A stretch of DNA of 64,000 bases, taken from positions 3,494,501 through 3,558,500 of the forward strand of contig AP026970.1 of the NCBI GenBank assembly GCA_027924025.1. The letters run 5' to 3'. The stretch is from Comamonadaceae bacterium OS-4. Its GTDB lineage: Bacteria > Pseudomonadota > Gammaproteobacteria > Burkholderiales > Burkholderiaceae_C. Under the pieces are notes generated by a model, which made no database searches, was not told where the DNA came from, and saw only the letters and a program-made list of their open reading frames with translations. Of the stretch, positions 44,323-55,000 are shown one piece after another. A program made the translations under genes and the position numbers. Each line of letters opens with the position of its first letter. Positions within the stretch are counted from its first letter, which is position 1.

Positions 44323-46512
44323 ATGACTGTGCAATTGCCCACCTCCGCCGTAATCACGCCGCCCCCCAACAGTGGCTGGCGCATCAGTGAGCACAGTACC
44401 CACGTCGATCCCTTGTTGGATAGTTTGGTTTCGCTAGCGCGGATCTATGGGATCACGACAACGCAAGCCTCTGTGTCGGCGGGTCTTCCCCTGGAAAACA
44501 ACCTGATCACCCCGGCACTCTTCCCCCGGGCTGCGGCTCGGGCAGGGCTGACTGCCCGCCTGGCGCGGCGTAAATTGGACGATCTGCGCCCCGGACTCTT
44601 GCCAGTCATTTTGCTCTTGCAAAACAAGCAAGCCTGCGTGTTCCTGGAATGGGTAGAAACCGATCAAGCGCGCGTGCGTTTTCCGGAGAGCGGCGAGTCT
44701 GGTGATGTGATCAGTCGCAAGGATTTGGAGGCTTTGTTTTCGGGCGTGGTGTTTTTTGTCCGCCCGGTATTCAAGTTTGACCCACGGACCCCAGCCACCG
44801 GTGAGCTCAAATCCAAGCATTGGTTCTGGAGCGTGGTGTTCCAGAATTGGCGCCTCTACCGGGACAGCTTGATTGCAGCACTTCTGATCAACCTGTTTGC
44901 ACTGGCCATGCCGATGTTTTCGATGACGGTGTATGACCGCGTAGTCCCCAACCGTGCGGAAGAAACACTCTGGGTGCTCACGGTCGGTGTCATTCTGATG
45001 ATGCTGTTCGACACGGTGCTGCGGACGATGCGAGCCTATATTTTGGACACGGCCGGCAAGCGCATTGACGTGACCCTGTCTGCGCGCATCATGGAACGGG
45101 TGCTGGGCTTGAAGATGTCTGACCGTCCAGCATCGGTCGGATCTTTTGCTGCCAACCTGCGGGCGTTTGAGTCTGTTCGCGACTTTGTGGCGTCGGCCAC
45201 GATCACGACGCTGGTCGACCTGCCTTTTGTGCTGGTCTTCTTCCTGGCGCTGATCTGGATTTCGCCATGGCTGACGATTCCGCCGCTTGTTTGCATCGTG
45301 CTGTTGCTGAGCGTTTCCCTGATTACCCAGCGCAAGATGCAAGAGCTGGTCGAAACTTCTCAACGGGCCACATCCCAGCGAAACGCGACCTTGGTAGAGA
45401 GCCTTGTGGGTATTGAAACCATCAAGTTCATGGTGGCCGAAAGCAGTTTCCAGCGCCAGTGGGAGGAGAGCACCGTTTTCTTGGCGCAGACCAGCACGAA
45501 GCTGAAACTGCTGTCCAACGGAACCATGAACTTCGCACAGGCCATGCAGCAGCTGGTGTCTGTTACCAGCATCATCGTGGGGGTGTATTTGTTGATTGCC
45601 AACCAGGTCAGCATGGGCGCCATCATTGCAGCGTCGATGTTGGCCGGGCGTGCGATGGCGCCATTTGGTCAGGTCGCAGGCCTTTTGTTGCAGTACCACA
45701 GCGCGAAAAGCGGCTTGGCATCGGTAGACATGCATATGCAACGGCAACCCGAACGAAGTGAAGACACGGCGTACCTTCACCGGGGCAGCTTTCAAGGCAC
45801 TATCGAGTTCAAAAATGTGAGCTTTACCTACCCGGGGCAACAGCAAGCGGTATTGAGTAACGTCACGTTCAAAATCCAGGCTGGCGAGAAGGTGGCATTC
45901 ATCGGGCGCATTGGGTCGGGCAAATCCACGATTCAAAGGCTGATTTTGGGTCTGCAGCAACCGACGGAGGGCGCGATCCTGATCGATGGCATCGACGCGC
46001 GGCAGATCGATCCTGCCGAGCTGCGCCGGGCCGCAGGCTTCGTATCGCAAGACGTGAGCCTTTTTTACGGCACTTTGAAAGAAAACATTGCGCTGGGAGC
46101 GCCTTTTGCAGACGACCAAGACATTCTGGCTGCAGCTGAAGTGGCAGGAGTCACAGAGTTTGCCAACAAGCACCCCAAAGGCTTTGACATGACCATCGGC
46201 GAGCGGGGTGAGTCCCTCTCAGGCGGGCAGCGGCAAGCGGTCGGCATCGCACGAGCCGTTCTCAATGACAGTCCGATGCTGCTTCTCGATGAGCCCAGCA
46301 GCGCGATGGACCATCAGAGCGAAGACGCCTTGAAGAGTCGCCTGAAGCGGTTCTGTACCGGTAAAACCATGGTGCTGGTCACGCACAGGACCTCGCTGCT
46401 TGAGTTGGTGGACCGGCTGATCGTGATCGATAGCGGCAAAATCGTCGCAGATGGCCCCAAGGCCCAGGTTGTGGAGGCCCTGCAGAGTGGCCGTATCGGG
46501 AGGGCCTCTTGA
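44323..46512 (+). CDS. lapB: LapB-like type I secretion ABC transporter
   Basis: The 729-residue protein has an N-terminal C39-like domain (about residues 25-140) without an evident catalytic cysteine. Next are six membrane helices starting near FALAMPMFSMTVYDRVVPN, and a nucleotide-binding domain with Walker A GRIGSGKST, signature LSGGQRQAVGIARA, Walker B MLLLDEPSSAMD and a switch histidine in LVTHRTS. This matches the LapB/RTX exporter group that moves large adhesins lacking a cleaved leader. It is translationally coupled to the small gene before it and to the fusion protein gene after it. Confidence 0.93.
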   Translation: MTVQLPTSAVITPPPNSGWRISEHSTHVDPLLDSLVSLARIYGITTTQASVSAGLPLENNLITPALFPRAAARAGLTARLARRKLDDLRPGLLPVILLLQNKQACVFLEWVETDQARVRFPESGESGDVISRKDLEALFSGVVFFVRPVFKFDPRTPATGELKSKHWFWSVVFQNWRLYRDSLIAALLINLFALAMPMFSMTVYDRVVPNRAEETLWVLTVGVILMMLFDTVLRTMRAYILDTAGKRIDVTLSARIMERVLGLKMSDRPASVGSFAANLRAFESVRDFVASATITTLVDLPFVLVFFLALIWISPWLTIPPLVCIVLLLSVSLITQRKMQELVETSQRATSQRNATLVESLVGIETIKFMVAESSFQRQWEESTVFLAQTSTKLKLLSNGTMNFAQAMQQLVSVTSIIVGVYLLIANQVSMGAIIAASMLAGRAMAPFGQVAGLLLQYHSAKSGLASVDMHMQRQPERSEDTAYLHRGSFQGTIEFKNVSFTYPGQQQAVLSNVTFKIQAGEKVAFIGRIGSGKSTIQRLILGLQQPTEGAILIDGIDARQIDPAELRRAAGFVSQDVSLFYGTLKENIALGAPFADDQDILAAAEVAGVTEFANKHPKGFDMTIGERGESLSGGQRQAVGIARAVLNDSPMLLLDEPSSAMDHQSEDALKSRLKRFCTGKTMVLVTHRTSLLELVDRLIVIDSGKIVADGPKAQVVEALQSGRIGRAS

Positions 46513-47927
46513 TGGACACCCCACCCAAAGAAAAAGCTTGGTGGACGCGGTTATGGGAGCGCGTCTACGGGTTCTGCTCCCCCGCACTAGACCGGGCGTT
46601 GGATCTCACGGCCGCTAGAAAAGCGAGCCTCGACAGCGATTTCGACGCCAACGCCGACTGGGCTATCGCAGAGCAAACGCCCCATGGGGCAAGAATTGTG
46701 GTCTGGCTGAGTGCATTGACCGTGGCGGTCTTGCTTGTGTGGGCTGCGTGGGCTGAGCTCGATGAAGTCACCCGCGGTGAAGGCAAGGTGATTCCCTCGC
46801 GACAAATTCAGATTTTGCAAAGCTTGGATGGCGGCATCGTGTCCGAGATATTGGCCAGAGAAGGTCAGGTGGTCAAGACCGGCGACCTTTTGCTGAAGGT
46901 GGACCCGACACGGATGGTGTCATCTCTGCGGGAAAACCAGTCGCAATACTTGTCTCTTTTGGCCAAGGCCGCGCGCCTGAGGGCTTTGGCGGAAGGCTCG
47001 CGGTTTGTGCCTCCCGAAGAAGTGCTCAAGCAGGCACCTTTGCTGGTCGAACAAGAGCGGGCCTTGTATGAATCCCGCCGTGCTGAGTTGGATGCAACAG
47101 TTGGGGTAGCGCGTCAACAATCGTCTCAACGATCGCAGGAGTTGATCTCTGTGCGCGCCCGGAGAGAGCAAGCATCCCAGAGCTTCACCCTTACCGCCCG
47201 AGAGTTGGAGCTCACACGCCCACTGGTCAAATCCGGCGCTGTTTCTGATGTGGAGCTCCTTCGCTTGGAACGTGATGTCGCAAGATATCGGGGTGAAAGA
47301 GACAGTGCGAACTCGGACATTCCACGCTTGGAAGCCGCGGTTGCCGAATCCAACCGGAAAATCCAGGAAGTGGAATTGACCTTCCGGAATGTGGCGCGCT
47401 CTGAGCTCAGTGAGACCAGCGCGAAGCTGAGTGCCTTGTCTGAAGGCAGCACCGCGCTCGAAGACCGGGTCAAACAAACCGAAATTCGATCGCCCGTAAA
47501 TGGCACGGTTAAACAATTGCGGGTCAATACCGTGGGCGGAGTGGTGCAGCCCGGCAAAGATTTGATTGAACTTGTTCCCTCTGACGATGCGCTGCTGCTC
47601 GAGGCCCGCGTGGTGCCTAGAGATATTGCATTCCTGCGCCCCGGACAAAAGGCCTTGGTCAAGTTCACCGCTTATGACTTTGCGGTCTACGGCGGACTGG
47701 AAGCGACCCTCGAACAGATCAGCGCGGATAGCGTTATCGACGAAAAGGGGAATGCCTTTTTCGTCGTCAAAGTTCGTACGCTCGCCAGCACGATTGGGCA
47801 AAAAAACCTGCCTATCATTCCCGGGATGGTGGCAGAGGTCGACATCCTTACAGGGAAAAAGTCAGTACTGGCTTACTTGATGAAGCCCATCCTCCGGGCC
47901 AAGTCCAACGCAATGACTGAACGATGA
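46512..47927 (+). CDS. lapC: LapC-like HlyD-family membrane fusion protein
   Basis: The 471-residue protein has one N-terminal membrane helix (VVWLSALTVAVLLVWAAWAELDE), a lipoyl/barrel half-motif (GEGKVIPSRQIQILQSLDGGIV), a long alpha-helical hairpin with coiled-coil heptads, and the second half-motif IRSPVNGTVKQLRVNTVGGV. It bridges the ABC exporter and a TolC-like outer membrane channel in the periplasm; the channel gene is not in the window. The ATG overlaps the lapB stop (TGATG). Confidence 0.93.
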   Translation: MDTPPKEKAWWTRLWERVYGFCSPALDRALDLTAARKASLDSDFDANADWAIAEQTPHGARIVVWLSALTVAVLLVWAAWAELDEVTRGEGKVIPSRQIQILQSLDGGIVSEILAREGQVVKTGDLLLKVDPTRMVSSLRENQSQYLSLLAKAARLRALAEGSRFVPPEEVLKQAPLLVEQERALYESRRAELDATVGVARQQSSQRSQELISVRARREQASQSFTLTARELELTRPLVKSGAVSDVELLRLERDVARYRGERDSANSDIPRLEAAVAESNRKIQEVELTFRNVARSELSETSAKLSALSEGSTALEDRVKQTEIRSPVNGTVKQLRVNTVGGVVQPGKDLIELVPSDDALLLEARVVPRDIAFLRPGQKALVKFTAYDFAVYGGLEATLEQISADSVIDEKGNAFFVVKVRTLASTIGQKNLPIIPGMVAEVDILTGKKSVLAYLMKPILRAKSNAMTER

Positions 47928-48562
47928 GACAAAACTCTGCACCCCTGCTAGTCAGCAGCGATCCCGGCTTGCTCAGGCACTGGCGGAGTGCACTGGGCAT
48001 TGAGTCGCCAATTGAGCTCGGCAGTTTCGCAGCCTTGAAAGACTTGGTGCGCCGAACTGGAGATATCGTCTGGCTGGACTTGGCAGTTGCCGATATTCCT
48101 CCGTGGTCTGACCCTATTTGGAACGAGCTGCTGCAAGAGAAAAAGCTCCGGATTCTGGCCGCCAGCTCTTACCCCAAGGACGAAGAGGCCATGATCGCGC
48201 TGGATAGAGGGTGTGCGGGCTACTGCCATGCGTTCGCAGACCCGGATACGCTGCTTCAGGTCCACCAGGTGACTTCAGCCGATCATGTGTGGATTGGGCA
48301 ACAACTGATGCAGCAATTGATCCAACGCGCCAATCGCGCAATGCCGGTGAACAAGCCTGCCCCGACCCATTGGGCCGAACAACTGACCTCACGGGAGCGG
48401 GAAATCGCATCCTTCGCCGCACATGGCGCGACCAACGCGATGATTGCAGCTCAGTGTGACATCACAGAACGAACGGTCAAGGCGCATTTGAGTGCTGTTT
48501 TTGAAAAGTTGAGCGTTACGGACCGCTTGCAACTTGCGTTAAAAGTTCACGGGATCCAGTAA
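47924..48562 (+). CDS. LuxR-family regulator with degenerate receiver
   Basis: The 212-residue protein ends in a clear LuxR/NarL helix-turn-helix (LTSREREIASFAAHGATNA, TERTVKAHLSAVFEKLSV). The N-terminal half resembles a response-regulator receiver. An aspartate stands in VWLDLAV at the phosphorylation position, but the first acidic pair is reduced (SSDPG) and the conserved lysine after the GCAGY segment is missing. Phosphorylation control is therefore doubtful. It overlaps lapC by four bases and precedes the adhesin gene, so it is the likely local regulator of this locus. Confidence 0.85.
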   Translation: MRQNSAPLLVSSDPGLLRHWRSALGIESPIELGSFAALKDLVRRTGDIVWLDLAVADIPPWSDPIWNELLQEKKLRILAASSYPKDEEAMIALDRGCAGYCHAFADPDTLLQVHQVTSADHVWIGQQLMQQLIQRANRAMPVNKPAPTHWAEQLTSREREIASFAAHGATNAMIAAQCDITERTVKAHLSAVFEKLSVTDRLQLALKVHGIQ

Positions 48563-48614
48563 TTTTCGAAAACCTGTACTCAGGGACAATAGCTAAGGCG
48601 GCTCAAAGGCTCTA

Positions 48615-48633
48615 CATTGATCAGTACTCAATG
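48615..48633. promoter_or_regulatory. Inverted repeat upstream of the adhesin gene
   Basis: CATTGA and TCAATG are separated by seven bases and end 20 bases before the adhesin start. The symmetry suits a dimeric regulator such as the LuxR-family protein encoded just upstream, but no consensus supports this. CTGGAG about 11 bases before the ATG is the ribosome binding site. Confidence 0.4.
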
Positions 48634-48653
48634 CTGATTCTGGAGTTTTTGAC

Positions 48654-49013
48654 ATGGCTACATCCCAAGTTTCCGCCCAAGCCCGTGGCGTCGTCGTAAT
48701 TTTACAAGGCAACGCATGGGTCGTATCTCAGGACGGAGCCAAGCGAGCCATCAAGGTCGGCGATGAAATCCAAGAGGGACAAGTCGTCATCACCGAGAAC
48801 GGGACTCGACTGGAATTGGCTTTGCCCAACGGGCAAGCCATCAGTTTGGAAGCGGGCAGAGAGCTGTTGATCGACGCCAATCTGCTGGGATTGAGCCCTA
48901 CCGATGCAACTGAAGCCGCCTTGCGGGACTTGAATAGCGGTTCAGCAACCATTGAGCAAATCATTGCGTCAGGCGGAGACCTGAGCACACAGCTCGAAGC
49001 GACGGCAGCCGGC
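48654..49013 (+). other. LapA-type retention module with TAAG protease site
   Basis: This encodes the N-terminal periplasmic plug that keeps LapA-type adhesins in their outer membrane channel. The TAAG tetrapeptide is encoded at 49002-49013 and preceded by QLEA, matching the P. fluorescens/P. putida arrangement (LEATAAG), where LapG cuts between the alanines. Confidence 0.88.
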
Positions 49014-52000
49014 CTCTCTGGGGGAGATGCCAGTGACTCTCACAGCTTCGTCCGCGTCATGCGTATCAATGAGTCCTTGGGTACCGCATCCATTGACCGC
49101 GGCGCTGACACCCAAGAAACAGTCTTTGTGCAAGAGAACGCCGCCACGCCTGCCGCTCCAAGCATTGCCAGCATCAGCAGCCCAGTACAGACTGAAGGCA
49201 ATGTCTTAGTTTTCAGTGTCGCGCTCAATGCAAGTTCCTCGGTGTTTTCGACCTTTTCATTCAATCTGGGAGGTGGCTCGGCGATCAACTCGGATTACGG
49301 AAGTCCAACATTTAGCAATGGGGTCACGTTCGACCCCATTGGAAAAACGATTTCTGTACCGCCAGGCGTGATTGGATTTACCGTTTCTGTGCCAACCACG
49401 AATGATTCTGTCTTCGAAGGCAATGAAAGCGTTCCGATCGATATCGGCGGAGTCACTGGGACCGGAACAATACTGGATAACGACAAACCTTCTTTGAACA
49501 TCACCGGCCCCGCAACCGTCAACGAAGCCGCAGGCACCCTGACCTACACCGTCACCCTCTCCAACGCCGCCAGCGGCCCCATCACGGTGGCCTACAACGC
49601 CTCCACTGGCACTGCCACTTCCGGCACCGACTTCGCCTCCACCACAGGCACCCTGACGTTTGCCCCCGGTGTGACCAGCCAGACGTTTACCGTGGCTATT
49701 ACCAACGACACCACGTTTGAAGGTGCCGAGAACTTCTCCGTCAATCTGTCGGCCCCCACCGGCGGCGCCACCATTGCCACCGGCTCTGTGCTCACCACCA
49801 TCAACGACGATGGCACCGGCGGCCCTCCTGGCTCCGACAACGACACCCCCGTCTTGTCCGTGGCCAACATCTCGGTCGCAGAAGGCGCCAGCGCCGTCTT
49901 CACCGTGAGCATCTCCAACCCCAGCACCAGCCCGGTGGTTTTCACACCATCGCTGGCCAGTGGCTCTGCCACCCTGGGCACCGATACCGCCGCCCCAAGC
50001 AACCTGGAGTTCAACAGCGGCACTGTCGCCTCTCCCGTGTGGACTCCTGTGACCGGCAATGTGACCATCCCCGCAGGTGCGACCTCCGTGCAGCTGCGCC
50101 TGGCCACCACCGATGATGTGATCTCTGAAGGTAACGAATCCTTCACCCTGACCGCCACTCCGGTCTCCGGCGCCACCACGACGCCTGCCTCCGGCACCGC
50201 CACCATCACCGATAACGACGGTACGCCCCAGTTCTCCATCAATGACGTCTCCGTCAATGAGGGCGCAGGCACCATCACCTTCACCGTGACCCTGTCCAAC
50301 CCAGGCGCCAGTGCGCTCACCGTGGACTACGCCGCCGCCAGCGGCACCGCCAGCGTGGGCGCCGCCGGTAGCGACGTCACCGCAGGCACCAGCGCATTGG
50401 CTGGCACCTTGACCTTCGCCCCCGGCGTGCTCACACAGACCGTGACCCTGAACGTCACCAATGACACCGTCTACGAGGTCAGCGAAGCCTTTACCGTCAA
50501 TCTCTCCAACGCTTCTGCCGGCTCTGCCATTGCCGATAACTCCGGCTCCGGCACCATCAAGGACGACGGCACCGGCTCGCCTCCCGGCGGCCCCACCGAC
50601 AACGATGCGCCTAGCCTGGTCATCACCGGCCCCGCAACCGTCAACGAAGCCGCAGGCACCCTGACCTACACCGTCACCCTCTCCAACGCCGCCAGCGGCC
50701 CCATCACGGTGGCCTACAACGCCTCCACTGGCACTGCCACTTCCGGCACCGACTTCGCCTCCACCACAGGCACCCTGACGTTTGCCCCCGGTGTGACCAG
50801 CCAGACGTTTACCGTGGCTATTACCAACGACACCACGTTTGAAGGTGCCGAGAACTTCTCCGTCAATCTGTCGGCCCCCACCGGCGGCGCCACCATTGCC
50901 ACCGGCTCTGTGCTCACCACCATCAACGACGATGGCACCGGCGGCCCTCCTGGCTCCGACAACGACACCCCCGTCTTGTCCGTGGCCAACATCTCGGTCG
51001 CAGAAGGCGCCAGCGCCGTCTTCACCGTGAGCATCTCCAACCCCAGCACCAGCCCGGTGGTTTTCACACCATCGCTGGCCAGTGGCTCTGCCACCCTGGG
51101 CACCGATACCGCCGCCCCAAGCAACCTGGAGTTCAACAGCGGCACTGTCGCCTCTCCCGTGTGGACTCCTGTGACCGGCAATGTGACCATCCCCGCAGGT
51201 GCGACCTCCGTGCAGCTGCGCCTGGCCACCACCGATGATGTGATCTCTGAAGGTAACGAATCCTTCACCCTGACCGCCACTCCGGTCTCCGGCGCCACCA
51301 CGACGCCTGCCTCCGGCACCGCCACCATCACCGATAACGACGGTACGCCCCAGTTCTCCATCAATGACGTCTCCGTCAATGAGGGCGCAGGCACCATCAC
51401 CTTCACCGTGACCCTGTCCAACCCAGGCGCCAGTGCGCTCACCGTGGACTACGCCGCCGCCAGCGGCACCGCCAGCGTGGGCGCCGCCGGTAGCGACGTC
51501 ACCGCAGGCACCAGCGCATTGGCTGGCACCTTGACCTTCGCCCCCGGCGTGCTCACACAGACCGTGACCCTGAACGTCACCAATGACACCGTCTACGAGG
51601 TCAGCGAAGCCTTTACCGTCAATCTCTCCAACGCTTCTGCCGGCTCTGCCATTGCCGATAACTCCGGCTCCGGCACCATCAAGGACGACGGCACCGGCTC
51701 GCCTCCCGGCGGCCCCACCGACAACGATGCGCCTAGCCTGGTCATCACCGGCCCCGCAACCGTCAACGAAGCCGCAGGCACCCTGACCTACACCGTCACC
51801 CTCTCCAACGCCGCCAGCGGCCCCATCACGGTGGCCTACAACGCCTCCACTGGCACTGCCACTTCCGGCACCGACTTCGCCTCCACCACAGGCACCCTGA
51901 CGTTTGCCCCCGGTGTGACCAGCCAGACGTTTACCGTGGCTATTACCAACGACACCACGTTTGAAGGTGCCGAGAACTTCTCCGTCAATCTGTCGGCCCC

Positions 52001-55000
52001 CACCGGCGGCGCCACCATTGCCACCGGCTCTGTGCTCACCACCATCAACGACGATGGCACCGGCGGCCCTCCTGGCTCCGACAACGACACCCCCGTCTTG
52101 TCCGTGGCCAACATCTCGGTCGCAGAAGGCGCCAGCGCCGTCTTCACCGTGAGCATCTCCAACCCCAGCACCAGCCCGGTGGTTTTCACACCATCGCTGG
52201 CCAGTGGCTCTGCCACCCTGGGCACCGATACCGCCGCCCCAAGCAACCTGGAGTTCAACAGCGGCACTGTCGCCTCTCCCGTGTGGACTCCTGTGACCGG
52301 CAATGTGACCATCCCCGCAGGTGCGACCTCCGTGCAGCTGCGCCTGGCCACCACCGATGATGTGATCTCTGAAGGTAACGAATCCTTCACCCTGACCGCC
52401 ACTCCGGTCTCCGGCGCCACCACGACGCCTGCCTCCGGCACCGCCACCATCACCGATAACGACGGTACGCCCCAGTTCTCCATCAATGACGTCTCCGTCA
52501 ATGAGGGCGCAGGCACCATCACCTTCACCGTGACCCTGTCCAACCCAGGCGCCAGTGCGCTCACCGTGGACTACGCCGCCGCCAGCGGCACCGCCAGCGT
52601 GGGCGCCGCCGGTAGCGACGTCACCGCAGGCACCAGCGCATTGGCTGGCACCTTGACCTTCGCCCCCGGCGTGCTCACACAGACCGTGACCCTGAACGTC
52701 ACCAATGACACCGTCTACGAGGTCAGCGAAGCCTTTACCGTCAATCTCTCCAACGCTTCTGCCGGCTCTGCCATTGCCGATAACTCCGGCTCCGGCACCA
52801 TCAAGGACGACGGCACCGGCTCGCCTCCCGGCGGCCCCACCGACAACGATGCGCCTAGCCTGGTCATCACCGGCCCCGCAACCGTCAACGAAGCCGCAGG
52901 CACCCTGACCTACACCGTCACCCTCTCCAACGCCGCCAGCGGCCCCATCACGGTGGCCTACAACGCCTCCACTGGCACTGCCACTTCCGGCACCGACTTC
53001 GCCTCCACCACAGGCACCCTGACGTTTGCCCCCGGTGTGACCAGCCAGACGTTTACCGTGGCTATTACCAACGACACCACGTTTGAAGGTGCCGAGAACT
53101 TCTCCGTCAATCTGTCGGCCCCCACCGGCGGCGCCACCATTGCCACCGGCTCTGTGCTCACCACCATCAACGACGATGGCACCGGCGGCCCTCCTGGCTC
53201 CGACAACGACACCCCCGTCTTGTCCGTGGCCAACATCTCGGTCGCAGAAGGCGCCAGCGCCGTCTTCACCGTGAGCATCTCCAACCCCAGCACCAGCCCG
53301 GTGGTTTTCACACCATCGCTGGCCAGTGGCTCTGCCACCCTGGGCACCGATACCGCCGCCCCAAGCAACCTGGAGTTCAACAGCGGCACTGTCGCCTCTC
53401 CCGTGTGGACTCCTGTGACCGGCAATGTGACCATCCCCGCAGGTGCGACCTCCGTGCAGCTGCGCCTGGCCACCACCGATGATGTGATCTCTGAAGGTAA
53501 CGAATCCTTCACCCTGACCGCCACTCCGGTCTCCGGCGCCACCACGACGCCTGCCTCCGGCACCGCCACCATCACCGATAACGACGGTACGCCCCAGTTC
53601 TCCATCAATGACGTCTCCGTCAATGAGGGCGCAGGCACCATCACCTTCACCGTGACCCTGTCCAACCCAGGCGCCAGTGCGCTCACCGTGGACTACGCCG
53701 CCGCCAGCGGCACCGCCAGCGTGGGCGCCGCCGGTAGCGACGTCACCGCAGGCACCAGCGCATTGGCTGGCACCTTGACCTTCGCCCCCGGCGTGCTCAC
53801 ACAGACCGTGACCCTGAACGTCACCAATGACACCGTCTACGAGGTCAGCGAAGCCTTTACCGTCAATCTCTCCAACGCTTCTGCCGGCTCTGCCATTGCC
53901 GATAACTCCGGCTCCGGCACCATCAAGGACGACGGCACCGGCTCGCCTCCCGGCGGCCCCACCGACAACGATGCGCCTAGCCTGGTCATCACCGGCCCCG
54001 CAACCGTCAACGAAGCCGCAGGCACCCTGACCTACACCGTCACCCTCTCCAACGCCGCCAGCGGCCCCATCACGGTGGCCTACAACGCCTCCACTGGCAC
54101 TGCCACTTCCGGCACCGACTTCGCCTCCACCACAGGCACCCTGACGTTTGCCCCCGGTGTGACCAGCCAGACGTTTACCGTGGCTATTACCAACGACACC
54201 ACGTTTGAAGGTGCCGAGAACTTCTCCGTCAATCTGTCGGCCCCCACCGGCGGCGCCACCATTGCCACCGGCTCTGTGCTCACCACCATCAACGACGATG
54301 GCACCGGCGGCCCTCCTGGCTCCGACAACGACACCCCCGTCTTGTCCGTGGCCAACATCTCGGTCGCAGAAGGCGCCAGCGCCGTCTTCACCGTGAGCAT
54401 CTCCAACCCCAGCACCAGCCCGGTGGTTTTCACACCATCGCTGGCCAGTGGCTCTGCCACCCTGGGCACCGATACCGCCGCCCCAAGCAACCTGGAGTTC
54501 AACAGCGGCACTGTCGCCTCTCCCGTGTGGACTCCTGTGACCGGCAATGTGACCATCCCCGCAGGTGCGACCTCCGTGCAGCTGCGCCTGGCCACCACCG
54601 ATGATGTGATCTCTGAAGGTAACGAATCCTTCACCCTGACCGCCACTCCGGTCTCCGGCGCCACCACGACGCCTGCCTCCGGCACCGCCACCATCACCGA
54701 TAACGACGGTACGCCCCAGTTCTCCATCAATGACGTCTCCGTCAATGAGGGCGCAGGCACCATCACCTTCACCGTGACCCTGTCCAACCCAGGCGCCAGT
54801 GCGCTCACCGTGGACTACGCCGCCGCCAGCGGCACCGCCAGCGTGGGCGCCGCCGGTAGCGACGTCACCGCAGGCACCAGCGCATTGGCTGGCACCTTGA
54901 CCTTCGCCCCCGGCGTGCTCACACAGACCGTGACCCTGAACGTCACCAATGACACCGTCTACGAGGTCAGCGAAGCCTTTACCGTCAATCTCTCCAACGC

